This document shows, one piece after another, positions 36,490 to 43,680 of a stretch of 64,000 bases of DNA. The notes below the pieces were generated by a model. That model did no database searches. It was not told the DNA's origin and saw only the letters and a program-made list of their open reading frames with translations. Numbering within the stretch: position 1 is the stretch's first letter; the number at the start of each line of letters is the position of its first letter. This DNA comes from Bacillus sp. V3-13 (GTDB lineage: Bacteria; Bacillota; Bacilli; Bacillales; Cytobacillaceae): assembly GCF_002860165.1 (NCBI RefSeq), contig NZ_PGUZ01000010.1, positions 55,515 through 119,514 of the forward strand, written 5' to 3'. Both the position numbers and the translations under genes were made by a program.

Positions 36490-37266
36490 ATGAGAAAAGT
36501 TGAATTGAAAGTAAGCGGTCATTTGGCAGTGATTACGATCAACCGTCCGGAACAATTGAATTGTTTTGATTATGAAACGCTTGAACAGCTGGACCACATT
36601 GTTGAAAAGGTAAAAATGGATAAAGAAATCCGCGCTGTGATTTTTACGGGGGCAGGTGAAAGGGCTTTCAGTGCCGGGGCGGATCTAAAGGAAAGGCGGA
36701 ACCTTTCGGAAAAAGAGGTGCGTCGCAATGTCGATAAAATCCGCAATGTGTTTACGATGATTCAAGAGCTGCCACAGCCAACGATTGCCGCAATCAATGG
36801 ATATGCGCTTGGCGGCGGCTTCGAGCTGGCGTTGGTCTGTGATTTCCGTTACGCGGTAGAGGACGCCACTATGGGATTGACTGAAGTGAGCTGGGCAATC
36901 ATTCCCGGTGCAGGCGGAACACAGCATCTGAGCCGATTAATCGGAACATCGAGAGCAAAAGAGTTAATTCTTACTGCAAGGAAAATAGGAGCCACAGAGG
37001 CTTACAGCATGGGAATTCTGAATAAAGTAGTAAAAGGGGAAGAGCTGATGGACCATGCAATCCAACTGGCAGAAGAAATCATGAAAAATGGACCGTTAGC
37101 CGTGATCCAAGCCAAATACGCAATTGATCATGGTGCCAATGTCGATTTGCACTCAGGACTGGCAATTGAATCAAAGGCGTATGAACTCATCATCCCAACA
37201 AGTGACCGCATTGAGGCATTGGAAGCATTCAAAGAAAAGCGTCCTCCGCGGTTTAAAGGGAAATAA
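36490..37266 (+). CDS. Enoyl-CoA hydratase/isomerase family protein
   Basis: 258 aa, crotonase fold of normal length. Oxyanion-hole motifs FSAGADLKERRNL and GYALGGGFELALVCD; the second catalytic Glu is in GLTEVSWAIIPGAGGTQHL, so both hydratase glutamates are kept. C-terminus ALEAFKEKRPPRFKGK is complete. It is clearly diverged from copies A and B (34009, 45238). ATG 36490 lies 5 nt after AAGGAG; ATG 36487 is only 2 nt away. Resembles PaaF/methylglutaconyl-CoA hydratase-type enzymes; a beta-oxidation hydratase role is likely. Confidence 0.87.
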   Translation: MRKVELKVSGHLAVITINRPEQLNCFDYETLEQLDHIVEKVKMDKEIRAVIFTGAGERAFSAGADLKERRNLSEKEVRRNVDKIRNVFTMIQELPQPTIAAINGYALGGGFELALVCDFRYAVEDATMGLTEVSWAIIPGAGGTQHLSRLIGTSRAKELILTARKIGATEAYSMGILNKVVKGEELMDHAIQLAEEIMKNGPLAVIQAKYAIDHGANVDLHSGLAIESKAYELIIPTSDRIEALEAFKEKRPPRFKGK

Positions 37267-37318
37267 TCAGAACCTTGAATGCTTTATTTAATAAATAAAC
37301 AGGAAATAGGTGATTTGA

Positions 37319-37414
37319 ATTAAGACTTTACAAGATTTGTTGAAGACCAATGATGCACAGGAAGGCCTTGATTCCTTTATTGAAAAACGAAAGCCTGTCT
37401 GGCAGCATTCTTAG
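37319..37414 (+). pseudogene. C-terminal remnant of a third copy-A-like enoyl-CoA hydratase
   Basis: 31 codons encode IKTLQDLLKTNDAQEGLDSF, then IEKRKPVWQHS and a stop. This matches the end of copies A/B (ELQNLLFRSQDAQEGLSAFI, EKREANW) position by position. The rest of the gene is gone. The longer frame of the downstream MBL gene (from 37350) crosses this DNA in another frame and should be ignored. Confidence 0.75.
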
Positions 37415-37424
37415 GGAGGATCTT

Positions 37425-38390
37425 ATGAACATCGAGAAAATAGATTTCAATGGGTATCGGATCGGAATCCCGGTTCCTTTTCCCATGAAATATGTATATT
37501 GTTATCTTTTTGAACATTTGGACCATTATATCCTGATTGATGCAGGCTTCAACTATAAGGATGCAAGATCAGCATGGGAACAAGTACTGCAACAGTTAAA
37601 CATCGATCCCAAACAAATTAAAACGATTTACTTAACCCATTTTCATCCTGACCATTCAGGACTTGCAGGCTGGATGCAACAACTAACTGGTGCCGAGGTA
37701 TTTATGCATGAGATCGACCTTAAAATGATGAACCGAGTATGGGGCAAAGACAGCATTCAGACGAAGCATATCGAAGAAATGAATCTGAATCATGGGGTCC
37801 CTGTACTATTAAGTACGGAAGTATCAACTCATATGAATTTATTGGAGAAACATGTACATCCTTTGCCAGAGGTAAAACCAGTGGATGGAGATGTCGAGTT
37901 CGCTGGAACAACATGGAAGATTATTCATACACCGGGGCATAGCAATGGTCACATTTGTTTTTTCCAGGAAGATGAAAAGATATTAATCTCAGGAGACCAT
38001 ATTCTCGATAAAATCACTCCCAATATAAGTTTGTGGCCAGGGGCAAGCCAGACCCCTTTACACGATTATATCAGCTCACTCCATAAGGTGCGGGAGCTTC
38101 ATGTCAATAAGGCTCTGCCTGCACATGGAAAGATCATTGATAACGTAAATGAGCGAATCAAACAGTTGATTTACCATCATGAACAGCGCCTGGCTGAGAT
38201 GGAGAGGCTGGCAACGAGCAGGACAGCCTATCAAGTAGCAGACGATATTTTTGCCCACAAACAATTAAGTCCACATCAATGGCGATTTGCAATCGCTGAG
38301 ACAATTGCCCATTTAGAGTACCTTTCTCATGAACAGAGAATAAAAAGAGAAAACTCTTATCCAATTGTATATGAAAAAATAAATAGTTAG
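37425..38390 (+). CDS. MBL-fold metallo-hydrolase, second paralogue
   Basis: 321 aa. ILIDAGFNYKDA and the zinc motif YLTHFHPDHSGLAG (H72, H74, D76, H77), then HTPGHSNGHICFF and LISGDHIL. It shares the C-terminal helical/winged-helix domain with the 32671 protein (AETIAHLEYLSHEQRIKRE). ATG 37425 follows AGGGAGGATCTT, 10 bp after the stop of the enoyl-CoA hydratase remnant. It is placed inside the aromatic cluster and a role as aryl- or acyl-CoA thioesterase, or in lactone hydrolysis, is possible but unproven. Confidence 0.83.
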   Translation: MNIEKIDFNGYRIGIPVPFPMKYVYCYLFEHLDHYILIDAGFNYKDARSAWEQVLQQLNIDPKQIKTIYLTHFHPDHSGLAGWMQQLTGAEVFMHEIDLKMMNRVWGKDSIQTKHIEEMNLNHGVPVLLSTEVSTHMNLLEKHVHPLPEVKPVDGDVEFAGTTWKIIHTPGHSNGHICFFQEDEKILISGDHILDKITPNISLWPGASQTPLHDYISSLHKVRELHVNKALPAHGKIIDNVNERIKQLIYHHEQRLAEMERLATSRTAYQVADDIFAHKQLSPHQWRFAIAETIAHLEYLSHEQRIKRENSYPIVYEKINS

Positions 38391-38395
38391 ATAGC

Positions 38396-38430
38396 AACGA
38401 CGCCACATGAACTGGCGTCGTTTATTTTTT
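38396..38430 (+). terminator. Terminator upstream of the paa-like operon
   Basis: A 10-bp stem AACGACGCCA (38396-38405) / TGGCGTCGTT (38413-38422) followed by TATTTTTT. Confidence 0.85.
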
Positions 38431-38463
38431 AATAACGAACGATAAAAAAACGTAATAAAAATA

Positions 38464-38492
38464 TTGACAGATAATTTAGTTTATTTTATATT
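38464..38492 (+). promoter_or_regulatory. Strong sigma-A promoter of the paa-like operon
   Basis: -35 TTGACA (38464-38469), exactly 17 bp, -10 TATATT (38487-38492), about 50 bp before paaA. On either side lies ACGATA followed by an A-rich spacer and ACGTA (38439-38456 and 38504-38524), possible regulator sites. Confidence 0.75.
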
Positions 38493-38539
38493 ACTAAATA
38501 TAGACGATAATTTAAAAAACGTATTGAAGAGGTGGCGGA

Positions 38540-39478
38540 ATGAATCAAGCAGAAGTTTTAATGGATAAAGTTCATAAAGGTTTTATGGTAGAAAGATTGG
38601 AAGATATGAACGAGGAGTATAAAAAAGCATTGGTCCAAACATTGGTGATTGTCGGTGATACAGAGCTGTTAAGCGTCCCACCTTTATTGACTGTTTACAA
38701 TGAAGCGCCAAACCTGAACTACAAGATTACGGCTTTAGCCGTTATGCAGGATGAGATCGGGCATGCGCACATAGCCTATCGTTTGTTGGAAGACTTAGGC
38801 CAGGACATTGATGAGCTATTATACAACCGGCCGGCCAACCGTTGGAAAAATCCATATGCTTTTGATTTTAAACTTGATAATTGGATTGAGCTTGGCGTGT
38901 TTAATGGACTGTTTGACCGGGCCGGATACACACTTCTCGGCGACGCATATGAGAGTACCTCTTATGGCCCTTGGAAACGGGCACTGGTGAAAGTGGATAA
39001 AGAGGAATTGTTCCACTTGCGGAACGGAGAAATCATCATGAAAGCGGGGATGAAGGATCCCGATACTGCAAAACAGGTACAAGAGGCTGTTGATTGGATG
39101 TTCTTAATGGGGTTGGAGTTTTTTGGAGTGGCAGACAATTTAAAAAGCCGTTCAGCCCAGCTTGATTATAAGCTAAAAGGAAAAACAAATGATGAGCTTC
39201 GCCAAAAGTGGCTTTCCACTGCCGTTCCGTTCTGCGAGTCGATCGGTGTAAAAGTACCTGCACACCTTGACGAACAAAGCGGCAAATATGTCATAGACGT
39301 CCCATTCCCATGCAAATTTGACGTTGAGAATAAAAAATGGCTTATCGACCAGCCAGACACATGGGAAGGCGTGATTGAACGTTTTAAAAAGAGGGGACCA
39401 CAAAATTCTGAATTCGTCCGCCGCATCCAAAAGGGAGCGCATGAGTTTGAGGCAATGAGAGCAGAGGAGGTAAGTTAA
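38540..39478 (+). CDS. paaA: Aryl-CoA epoxidase catalytic subunit, PaaA-like
   Basis: 312 aa, ferritin-like di-iron oxygenase. The iron-binding ExxH pairs are visible: VMQDEIGHAHIAYRLL (E72, H75) and VDKEELFHLRNGE (E156, H159), matching the family motifs QDEAGH and KEESFHQR. Length equals that of E. coli PaaA (~309). With PaaB and PaaC it should form the ring-epoxidising complex that turns an aryl-CoA (phenylacetyl-CoA in the classical case) into a 1,2-epoxide using O2. First gene of the operon, behind a strong promoter, ribosome site GAAGAGGTGGCGG. Ring substrate here may be benzoyl-like, given the benzoate-CoA-ligase-type gene at 46212. Confidence 0.88.
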   Translation: MNQAEVLMDKVHKGFMVERLEDMNEEYKKALVQTLVIVGDTELLSVPPLLTVYNEAPNLNYKITALAVMQDEIGHAHIAYRLLEDLGQDIDELLYNRPANRWKNPYAFDFKLDNWIELGVFNGLFDRAGYTLLGDAYESTSYGPWKRALVKVDKEELFHLRNGEIIMKAGMKDPDTAKQVQEAVDWMFLMGLEFFGVADNLKSRSAQLDYKLKGKTNDELRQKWLSTAVPFCESIGVKVPAHLDEQSGKYVIDVPFPCKFDVENKKWLIDQPDTWEGVIERFKKRGPQNSEFVRRIQKGAHEFEAMRAEEVS

Positions 39479-39481
39479 AAC

Positions 39482-39811
39482 ATGTTGGAACTTACGATTG
39501 ATCCAGCTACAGAAAAATATTGGAATGCATTAAAGGAAGTATCCGACCCTGAGTTTCCAATATCAATCGTGGATATGGGCTTGATTTATGGTATCAGTAA
39601 AGTTGAAAACAAGCTTGAAATCACCATGACCTATACTTCAACAGGCTGCGCATGTATGGAATGGATTGAAAGCGATATCAAAAACCGTCTGCTTAAAGAA
39701 GAGGAAATTGAAGACGTGAATATTCAAGTCGTTTGGAGCCCGCCCTGGACAGTAAAGAATTTAAGTGAGGAAGGAAAGAAAAAATTGAAGCACTGGGGGG
39801 TCAGCTCGTGA
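39482..39811 (+). CDS. paaD: PaaD-like MIP18/DUF59 protein without zinc ribbon
   Basis: 109 aa. The core SDPEFPISIVDMGLIYGISK and TYTSTGCACMEWIESDIKNRL is the MIP18/DUF59 fold that, in PaaD, helps insert or repair the Fe centre of the epoxidase. Unlike the ~165-residue E. coli PaaD it stops after the DUF59 domain (WSPPWTVKNLSEEGKKKL). The missing C-terminal zinc ribbon is encoded separately at 40673. 3 bp after paaA, overlapping paaB by 4 bp. Confidence 0.88.
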   Translation: MLELTIDPATEKYWNALKEVSDPEFPISIVDMGLIYGISKVENKLEITMTYTSTGCACMEWIESDIKNRLLKEEEIEDVNIQVVWSPPWTVKNLSEEGKKKLKHWGVSS

Positions 39812-40041
39812 TACCAAAAGAGCAGGAAAAATCAGAATACCTTCTTTTTACACGTATCAAAAGAGGCGATGACTTAATTCAAGTTGGTTCATTCAAAGCG
39901 GCAAGCGATCAACTTGCGAAAGCATATGCAAAATATATTTACGATGAAGAGGATTGGGTTGAAATGCATATAGTGCCTAGATCGGCCCTTATCACAGTCC
40001 GCCTTCCTGAAGCGTTATTTTCTCAGAAAGCGGTGATATAA
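39808..40041 (+). CDS. paaB: Aryl-CoA epoxidase small subunit, PaaB-like
   Basis: 77 aa. YLLFTRIKRGDDLIQVGSFK and AYAKYIYDEEDWVEMHIVPR align with the PaaB pattern (YEVFVRxxRG...HVGSxxA). PaaB bridges PaaAC subunits in the epoxidase. It is about 18 residues shorter than E. coli PaaB, and has a GTG start overlapping the upstream stop (GTGA). The next gene starts one base after its stop, so translation is coupled. Confidence 0.85.
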   Translation: MIPKEQEKSEYLLFTRIKRGDDLIQVGSFKAASDQLAKAYAKYIYDEEDWVEMHIVPRSALITVRLPEALFSQKAVI

Positions 40042-40680
40042 ATGGTGGAAAACAAAAACAGTTCATTGATCGACCTGGCGGAAACAATAGCCGACAATAA
40101 ATTCATCCTTGGGGATCGTTTGGTCGAGGTCGGGATCAGCGGCCCTAATTTGGAAGCAACGCTCTCATCAATTGCGATGGCACAGGCAGAACTGGGGCAT
40201 GCAAGACTCATATACCGATGGGCCGGTGAGTTAAAAGGGCTGAATGACAGCAAGGTGGATATAAAGCACCAGACAGGCAAAGCTTTTAGGAGCTTAATAG
40301 AAATAGATAACTGGATTTCGTTAATCGCAGGACTTTATACAGCCAATGTTGCCGCAAGTCTAGTCATGAATGCGATCGTCGAGGCAGATCACCCAGAAAT
40401 CAATCCGCCTTTTAGCAAAATGTTAAAAGAACAATCGGAACATGTAAACTATTCAAGAAGCTGGTGCGAACAACTATTTAGTGAACAGGGTTCCATTCCC
40501 TCAAGATTTGGAAGGCAGCTGGAGAAATCCGCGCACGAAGCTGAGCAATGGGTAAGAAAAATTGAAAATGACAACTTGTTAGTTTCCGAGAAAATCATCT
40601 CCGTGAATTTCAATCTGGCTGATCAGTTCAGTCAATACATGAAAAGCTTATTCTGGGATGGAGTTGTAACCAATGCCTGA
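40042..40680 (+). CDS. paaC: Aryl-CoA epoxidase structural subunit, PaaC-like
   Basis: 212 aa, ferritin-like helical protein, shorter than the ~248-residue E. coli PaaC. LVEVGISGPNLEATLSSIAM then AQAELGHARLIYRWAG is the PaaC helix that in E. coli reads LGQAR; here it is E50-L-G-H53, restoring an ExxH pair. The later KEQSEHVNYSRSW fits the second PaaC site. Partner of PaaA; normally non-catalytic. Its stop overlaps the start of the zinc-ribbon gene by 8 bp. Confidence 0.85.
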   Translation: MVENKNSSLIDLAETIADNKFILGDRLVEVGISGPNLEATLSSIAMAQAELGHARLIYRWAGELKGLNDSKVDIKHQTGKAFRSLIEIDNWISLIAGLYTANVAASLVMNAIVEADHPEINPPFSKMLKEQSEHVNYSRSWCEQLFSEQGSIPSRFGRQLEKSAHEAEQWVRKIENDNLLVSEKIISVNFNLADQFSQYMKSLFWDGVVTNA

Positions 40681-40843
40681 GGAATCTAAATCGGTTCATT
40701 GTTCCTTTTGCTCCTCCCAAAACGTTGCAAAGATTTCATCTTTCGGAACCGCTCAGTTAGTCCGGCAGTATTACTGCAAAAACTGCAACTCTGTTTTTGA
40801 ATATATACGCTGGCAAGAACAAGAGGAAAAGGTGAATGGATAA
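40673..40843 (+). CDS. Stand-alone zinc ribbon, the detached C-terminal part of PaaD
   Basis: 56 aa, overlapping the paaC stop (ATG at 40673). Two Cys pairs, CSFC (10-13) and CKNC (35-38), frame SSQNVAKISSFGTAQLVRQ and end with NSVFEYIRW. This is the pattern of the PaaD C-terminus (CPxC...SxFGSTxCKxLYxCxxCxEPFxYFK). In E. coli it is fused to the DUF59 domain; here it is a separate gene, two genes away. A role in iron-centre maturation of the oxygenase together with 39482 is inferred. I consider it real because of the motif, the overlap and the operon position. Confidence 0.8.
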   Translation: MPEESKSVHCSFCSSQNVAKISSFGTAQLVRQYYCKNCNSVFEYIRWQEQEEKVNG

Positions 40844-40867
40844 AAAAAGAGAGGTGCCGAAGATTTT

Positions 40868-41731
40868 ATGGTGGAAATTAGGAGGGTTGGCGTTGTTGGT
40901 GCCGGAACGATGGGAGCGGGAATCGCCCAGTTAATTGTCCAGAATGGATATTCAGCCATTATATTCGATATTGATGAAAAAACAGTAGAACAAGCGAAAT
41001 CGTCCATTTTCTCGAGGCTGGACAGATTAGTGAAAAAAAAGAAGGCGGGCCAAGAGGAAATAGAACAGGCAAAGAGAAACTTAAAAACAACAACTTATTT
41101 ACAACAGTTAAAGGATTGTCAACTCGTTATTGAGGCCGTGCCCGAGAATATAGACATCAAGCGTTTCATTTTCCAACAGCTGGAGGAGATCTGTACCGAA
41201 GAAGCGATCCTGGCAACCAACACCTCTTCCATCTCCATTACCCAGATTTCCGGCATGGTTCTAAACCCTGAGCGAGTGGCAGGTTTCCACTTCTTCAATC
41301 CGGCACCCGTCATGCCATTGGTGGAAGTGATAAAGGGGTTGAAAACTTCGCCGGAAACGGTGGAGTCAATCGTTGCATTTGCTAAAGAGCTTAAGAAAAC
41401 ACCTGTCGTCTGTAAAGACACACCTGGATTCATTGTCAACAGAGTTGCAAGGCCATTTTACAATGAAGCGATCAGAATCATGAATGACCAGGTAGCAACC
41501 ATCGAGCAGATCGACCGCATCATGAAACACGCAGGGAATTTTAAAATGGGGCCATTCGAGTTGCAGGATTTAATCGGGATCGATGTAAACTTTGCAACGA
41601 CGAATTCGATCCACGACAGCTTCTACGGCGAAAGCAGATTCCGTCCTCATTATTATCAGGAACGCATGGTTCAATCCGGAAGTTTGGGCAGGAAGACGGG
41701 GGGAGGTTACTTTAGTTATGACGGCAACTAA
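40868..41731 (+). CDS. 3-hydroxyacyl-CoA dehydrogenase (PaaH/Hbd type)
   Basis: 287 aa. Rossmann motif VGVVGAGTMGAGIAQ at 8-22 and IFDID; catalytic VAGFHFFNPAPVMPLVEV with H141 and E153; C-terminal domain PGFIVNRVARPFYNEAIRI and MKHAGNFKMGPFELQDLIG. It oxidises a 3-hydroxyacyl-CoA with NAD+, in Paa-type pathways 3-hydroxyadipyl-CoA. Ribosome site GAGAGGTGCCGAAGATTTT before ATG 40868. It overlaps the next, degenerate paralogue by 14 bp. Confidence 0.92.
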   Translation: MVEIRRVGVVGAGTMGAGIAQLIVQNGYSAIIFDIDEKTVEQAKSSIFSRLDRLVKKKKAGQEEIEQAKRNLKTTTYLQQLKDCQLVIEAVPENIDIKRFIFQQLEEICTEEAILATNTSSISITQISGMVLNPERVAGFHFFNPAPVMPLVEVIKGLKTSPETVESIVAFAKELKKTPVVCKDTPGFIVNRVARPFYNEAIRIMNDQVATIEQIDRIMKHAGNFKMGPFELQDLIGIDVNFATTNSIHDSFYGESRFRPHYYQERMVQSGSLGRKTGGGYFSYDGN

Positions 41732-42473
41732 ACGAATTCATATTACGGGTGAAAATCAGCTCGCTAAAGAACTGTATCATGCTTTTCAATCCAACGGCAA
41801 CATCAGCGTTTCCCTTAACGACTTTTCTGGTCTGCCCCAAGCTAACATAGCCATTGAAACAGAAAATCTTGATCTCGATCAAAAGAAACAAAACCTGAAG
41901 GAAATAGAATCAAGCGTATCTTCCTCGACACTCATTTTAACGACTACCTTAAGAATTACAGCGACAGAGGCGGCATCATGGCTATCCAATCCCGAAAGAG
42001 TCATCGGCTTTGGCACCTTTGCAGGGTTCAGGGAAGGAAGATTAATAGAAGTTGCACCTCCCCTGCAGGCGGACACCGATTATCTTAATCTAGCTAAATC
42101 GGTTTTTATGGAGATTGGCCAGGAAACAGAAGTTGTCGAAGATGAAGTAGGGCTTGTGTTCCCCCGCATTTTATCGCTGATTATCAACGAAGCGGCATTC
42201 GCACTGGTTGAGGGAACAGCGTCTGTAAACGATATCGATGTAGCGATGAAAAAAGGGACCAATTATCCGAAGGGCCCACTGGAATGGGCCGACGACATCG
42301 GACTTGAGGATGTCTACGCTGTCTTGACCGGGTTGCATCATCAATTCGGTGAAGAGAGATACCGGCCAGCACCACTTATCCGCAAACTGCTCCATGCAAA
42401 TTGGGTCGGTGGCGACAAAGAAAAGGGCTTCTACCACTATCAAAATCATAAGACGAAGGAGTATGCACTATGA
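41718..42473 (+). CDS. Degenerate 3-hydroxyacyl-CoA dehydrogenase paralogue
   Basis: 251 aa. The C-terminal domain (VGLVFPRILSLIINEAAFAL, KKGTNYPKGPLEWADDIG) is of the 3HCDH type, and NPERVIGFGTFAGFREGRLIEV aligns to NPERVAGFHFFNPAPVMPLVEV of its neighbour. However the catalytic His is Gly (G99), and the N-terminal Rossmann motif GxGxxG is replaced by HITGENQLAKELY, so NAD binding and catalysis are doubtful; Glu111 is kept. No frameshift or stop, so it is maintained. It may be a non-catalytic partner of the dehydrogenase upstream. ATG 41718 overlaps the upstream stop. Confidence 0.78.
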   Translation: MTATKRIHITGENQLAKELYHAFQSNGNISVSLNDFSGLPQANIAIETENLDLDQKKQNLKEIESSVSSSTLILTTTLRITATEAASWLSNPERVIGFGTFAGFREGRLIEVAPPLQADTDYLNLAKSVFMEIGQETEVVEDEVGLVFPRILSLIINEAAFALVEGTASVNDIDVAMKKGTNYPKGPLEWADDIGLEDVYAVLTGLHHQFGEERYRPAPLIRKLLHANWVGGDKEKGFYHYQNHKTKEYAL

Positions 42474-43669
42474 GGGAAGCAGTCATCATAGATGCCGTCA
42501 GGACTCCAATCGGTAAACTGAACGGCTCCTTGACCAGCATACGCCCGGACGATTTGGCAGGGCATGTGATAAAAGAACTGGTTGCAAGAATTGGGATCGA
42601 TCCTGAGCTGATTGAGGATGTTTATTTCGGATGTGCCAATCAGGCGGGAGAAGATAATCGCAACGTTGCAAGGATGGGTTTGCTGCTGGCGGGGCTTCCT
42701 GAAACAGTGCCAGGCGTAACAGTCAATCGTTTATGCGGGTCGGGACTCGAGGCTGTCAATCAAGCCGTTTCTGCTATTAAGGCAGGATATGGCGACGTTT
42801 TTGTTGCCGGGGGAACCGAAAGCATGACGCGTGCCCCATATGTCATGATGAAGCCCCATTTATCCAATGCCCGTTCAAACCAAACACTCCACGATACAAC
42901 CATTGGATGGCGGTTGGTCAATCCGGCGTTGGCTGAACGGTATCCACCTGTCAGTCTTGGTGAAACAGCTGAAAATGTTGCTGAAAAGTACCATATAAGC
43001 AGAGAGGAACAGGATGAATTTGCCTTGTCCAGCCACGTAAAAGCAACAGTGGCAATAGAGAGGAATCGATTCGAAGATGAAATTGTCCCTGTTTCCGTCC
43101 CTCAAAAAAAAGGCGAACCCATCATGTTCACAACGGATGAACATGTCCGGCTGTCTGCCACATTGGAAGCGTTGTCAACACTGTCCCCTGCTTTTAAAAA
43201 GGGCGGTACAGTGACAGCCGGGAATTCTTCAGGCATTAATGATGGAGCAAGCGCACTTCTCATTATGGAGAAGACACAGGCAGAGAGTCTTGGGTTAAAA
43301 CCACTGGCACGTGTCATCACATCGGCAGTTGCAGGCGTTGATCCTGCTTTCATGGGTGTTGGACCAATTCCGGCAACAAGGAAAGCTTTGGCACGGGCTG
43401 GATTGTCTGTCGAAGATCTTGACTTGATCGAGTTGAATGAAGCATTTGCCGCCCAAGCACTCGCATGTATAAAGGAACTTGGCCTGAAAATGGAAACAGT
43501 GAATGTTAACGGAGGTGCCATCGCCCTTGGCCACCCACTTGGGTGCAGTGGCGCCAGGATATTAACCACACTCGTCCATGAAATGCAAAAGCGTGATTGC
43601 CGCTTTGGACTGGCGTCCATGTGTATCGGAGTTGGGCAGGGTATTTCAACAATTATTGAGAAAATTTAA
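42470..43669 (+). CDS. Acetyl-CoA acyltransferase (3-oxoadipyl-CoA-type thiolase)
   Basis: 399 aa. Nucleophile C89 in VNRLCGSGLEAVNQA; GGTESMTRAPYV; the catalytic His in NGGAIALGHPLGCSGARI and the second Cys in SMCIGVGQG. Type II thiolase of full length. In Paa-type pathways the thiolase (PaaJ) cleaves 3-oxoadipyl-CoA to succinyl-CoA and acetyl-CoA; other 3-oxoacyl-CoAs are possible. The start overlaps the upstream stop (ATGA). Confidence 0.92.
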   Translation: MREAVIIDAVRTPIGKLNGSLTSIRPDDLAGHVIKELVARIGIDPELIEDVYFGCANQAGEDNRNVARMGLLLAGLPETVPGVTVNRLCGSGLEAVNQAVSAIKAGYGDVFVAGGTESMTRAPYVMMKPHLSNARSNQTLHDTTIGWRLVNPALAERYPPVSLGETAENVAEKYHISREEQDEFALSSHVKATVAIERNRFEDEIVPVSVPQKKGEPIMFTTDEHVRLSATLEALSTLSPAFKKGGTVTAGNSSGINDGASALLIMEKTQAESLGLKPLARVITSAVAGVDPAFMGVGPIPATRKALARAGLSVEDLDLIELNEAFAAQALACIKELGLKMETVNVNGGAIALGHPLGCSGARILTTLVHEMQKRDCRFGLASMCIGVGQGISTIIEKI

Positions 43670-43680
43670 GGAGGCAGATC

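Noticed and set aside
37350..37424. N-terminal extension of the second MBL protein
   Set aside because: The stretch is the out-of-frame remnant of an enoyl-CoA hydratase gene; ATG 37425 has a proper ribosome site and matches the paralogue's start.
41592..41717. Longer start for the degenerate dehydrogenase
   Set aside because: It overlaps the active dehydrogenase by 140 bp in another frame and lacks family similarity.
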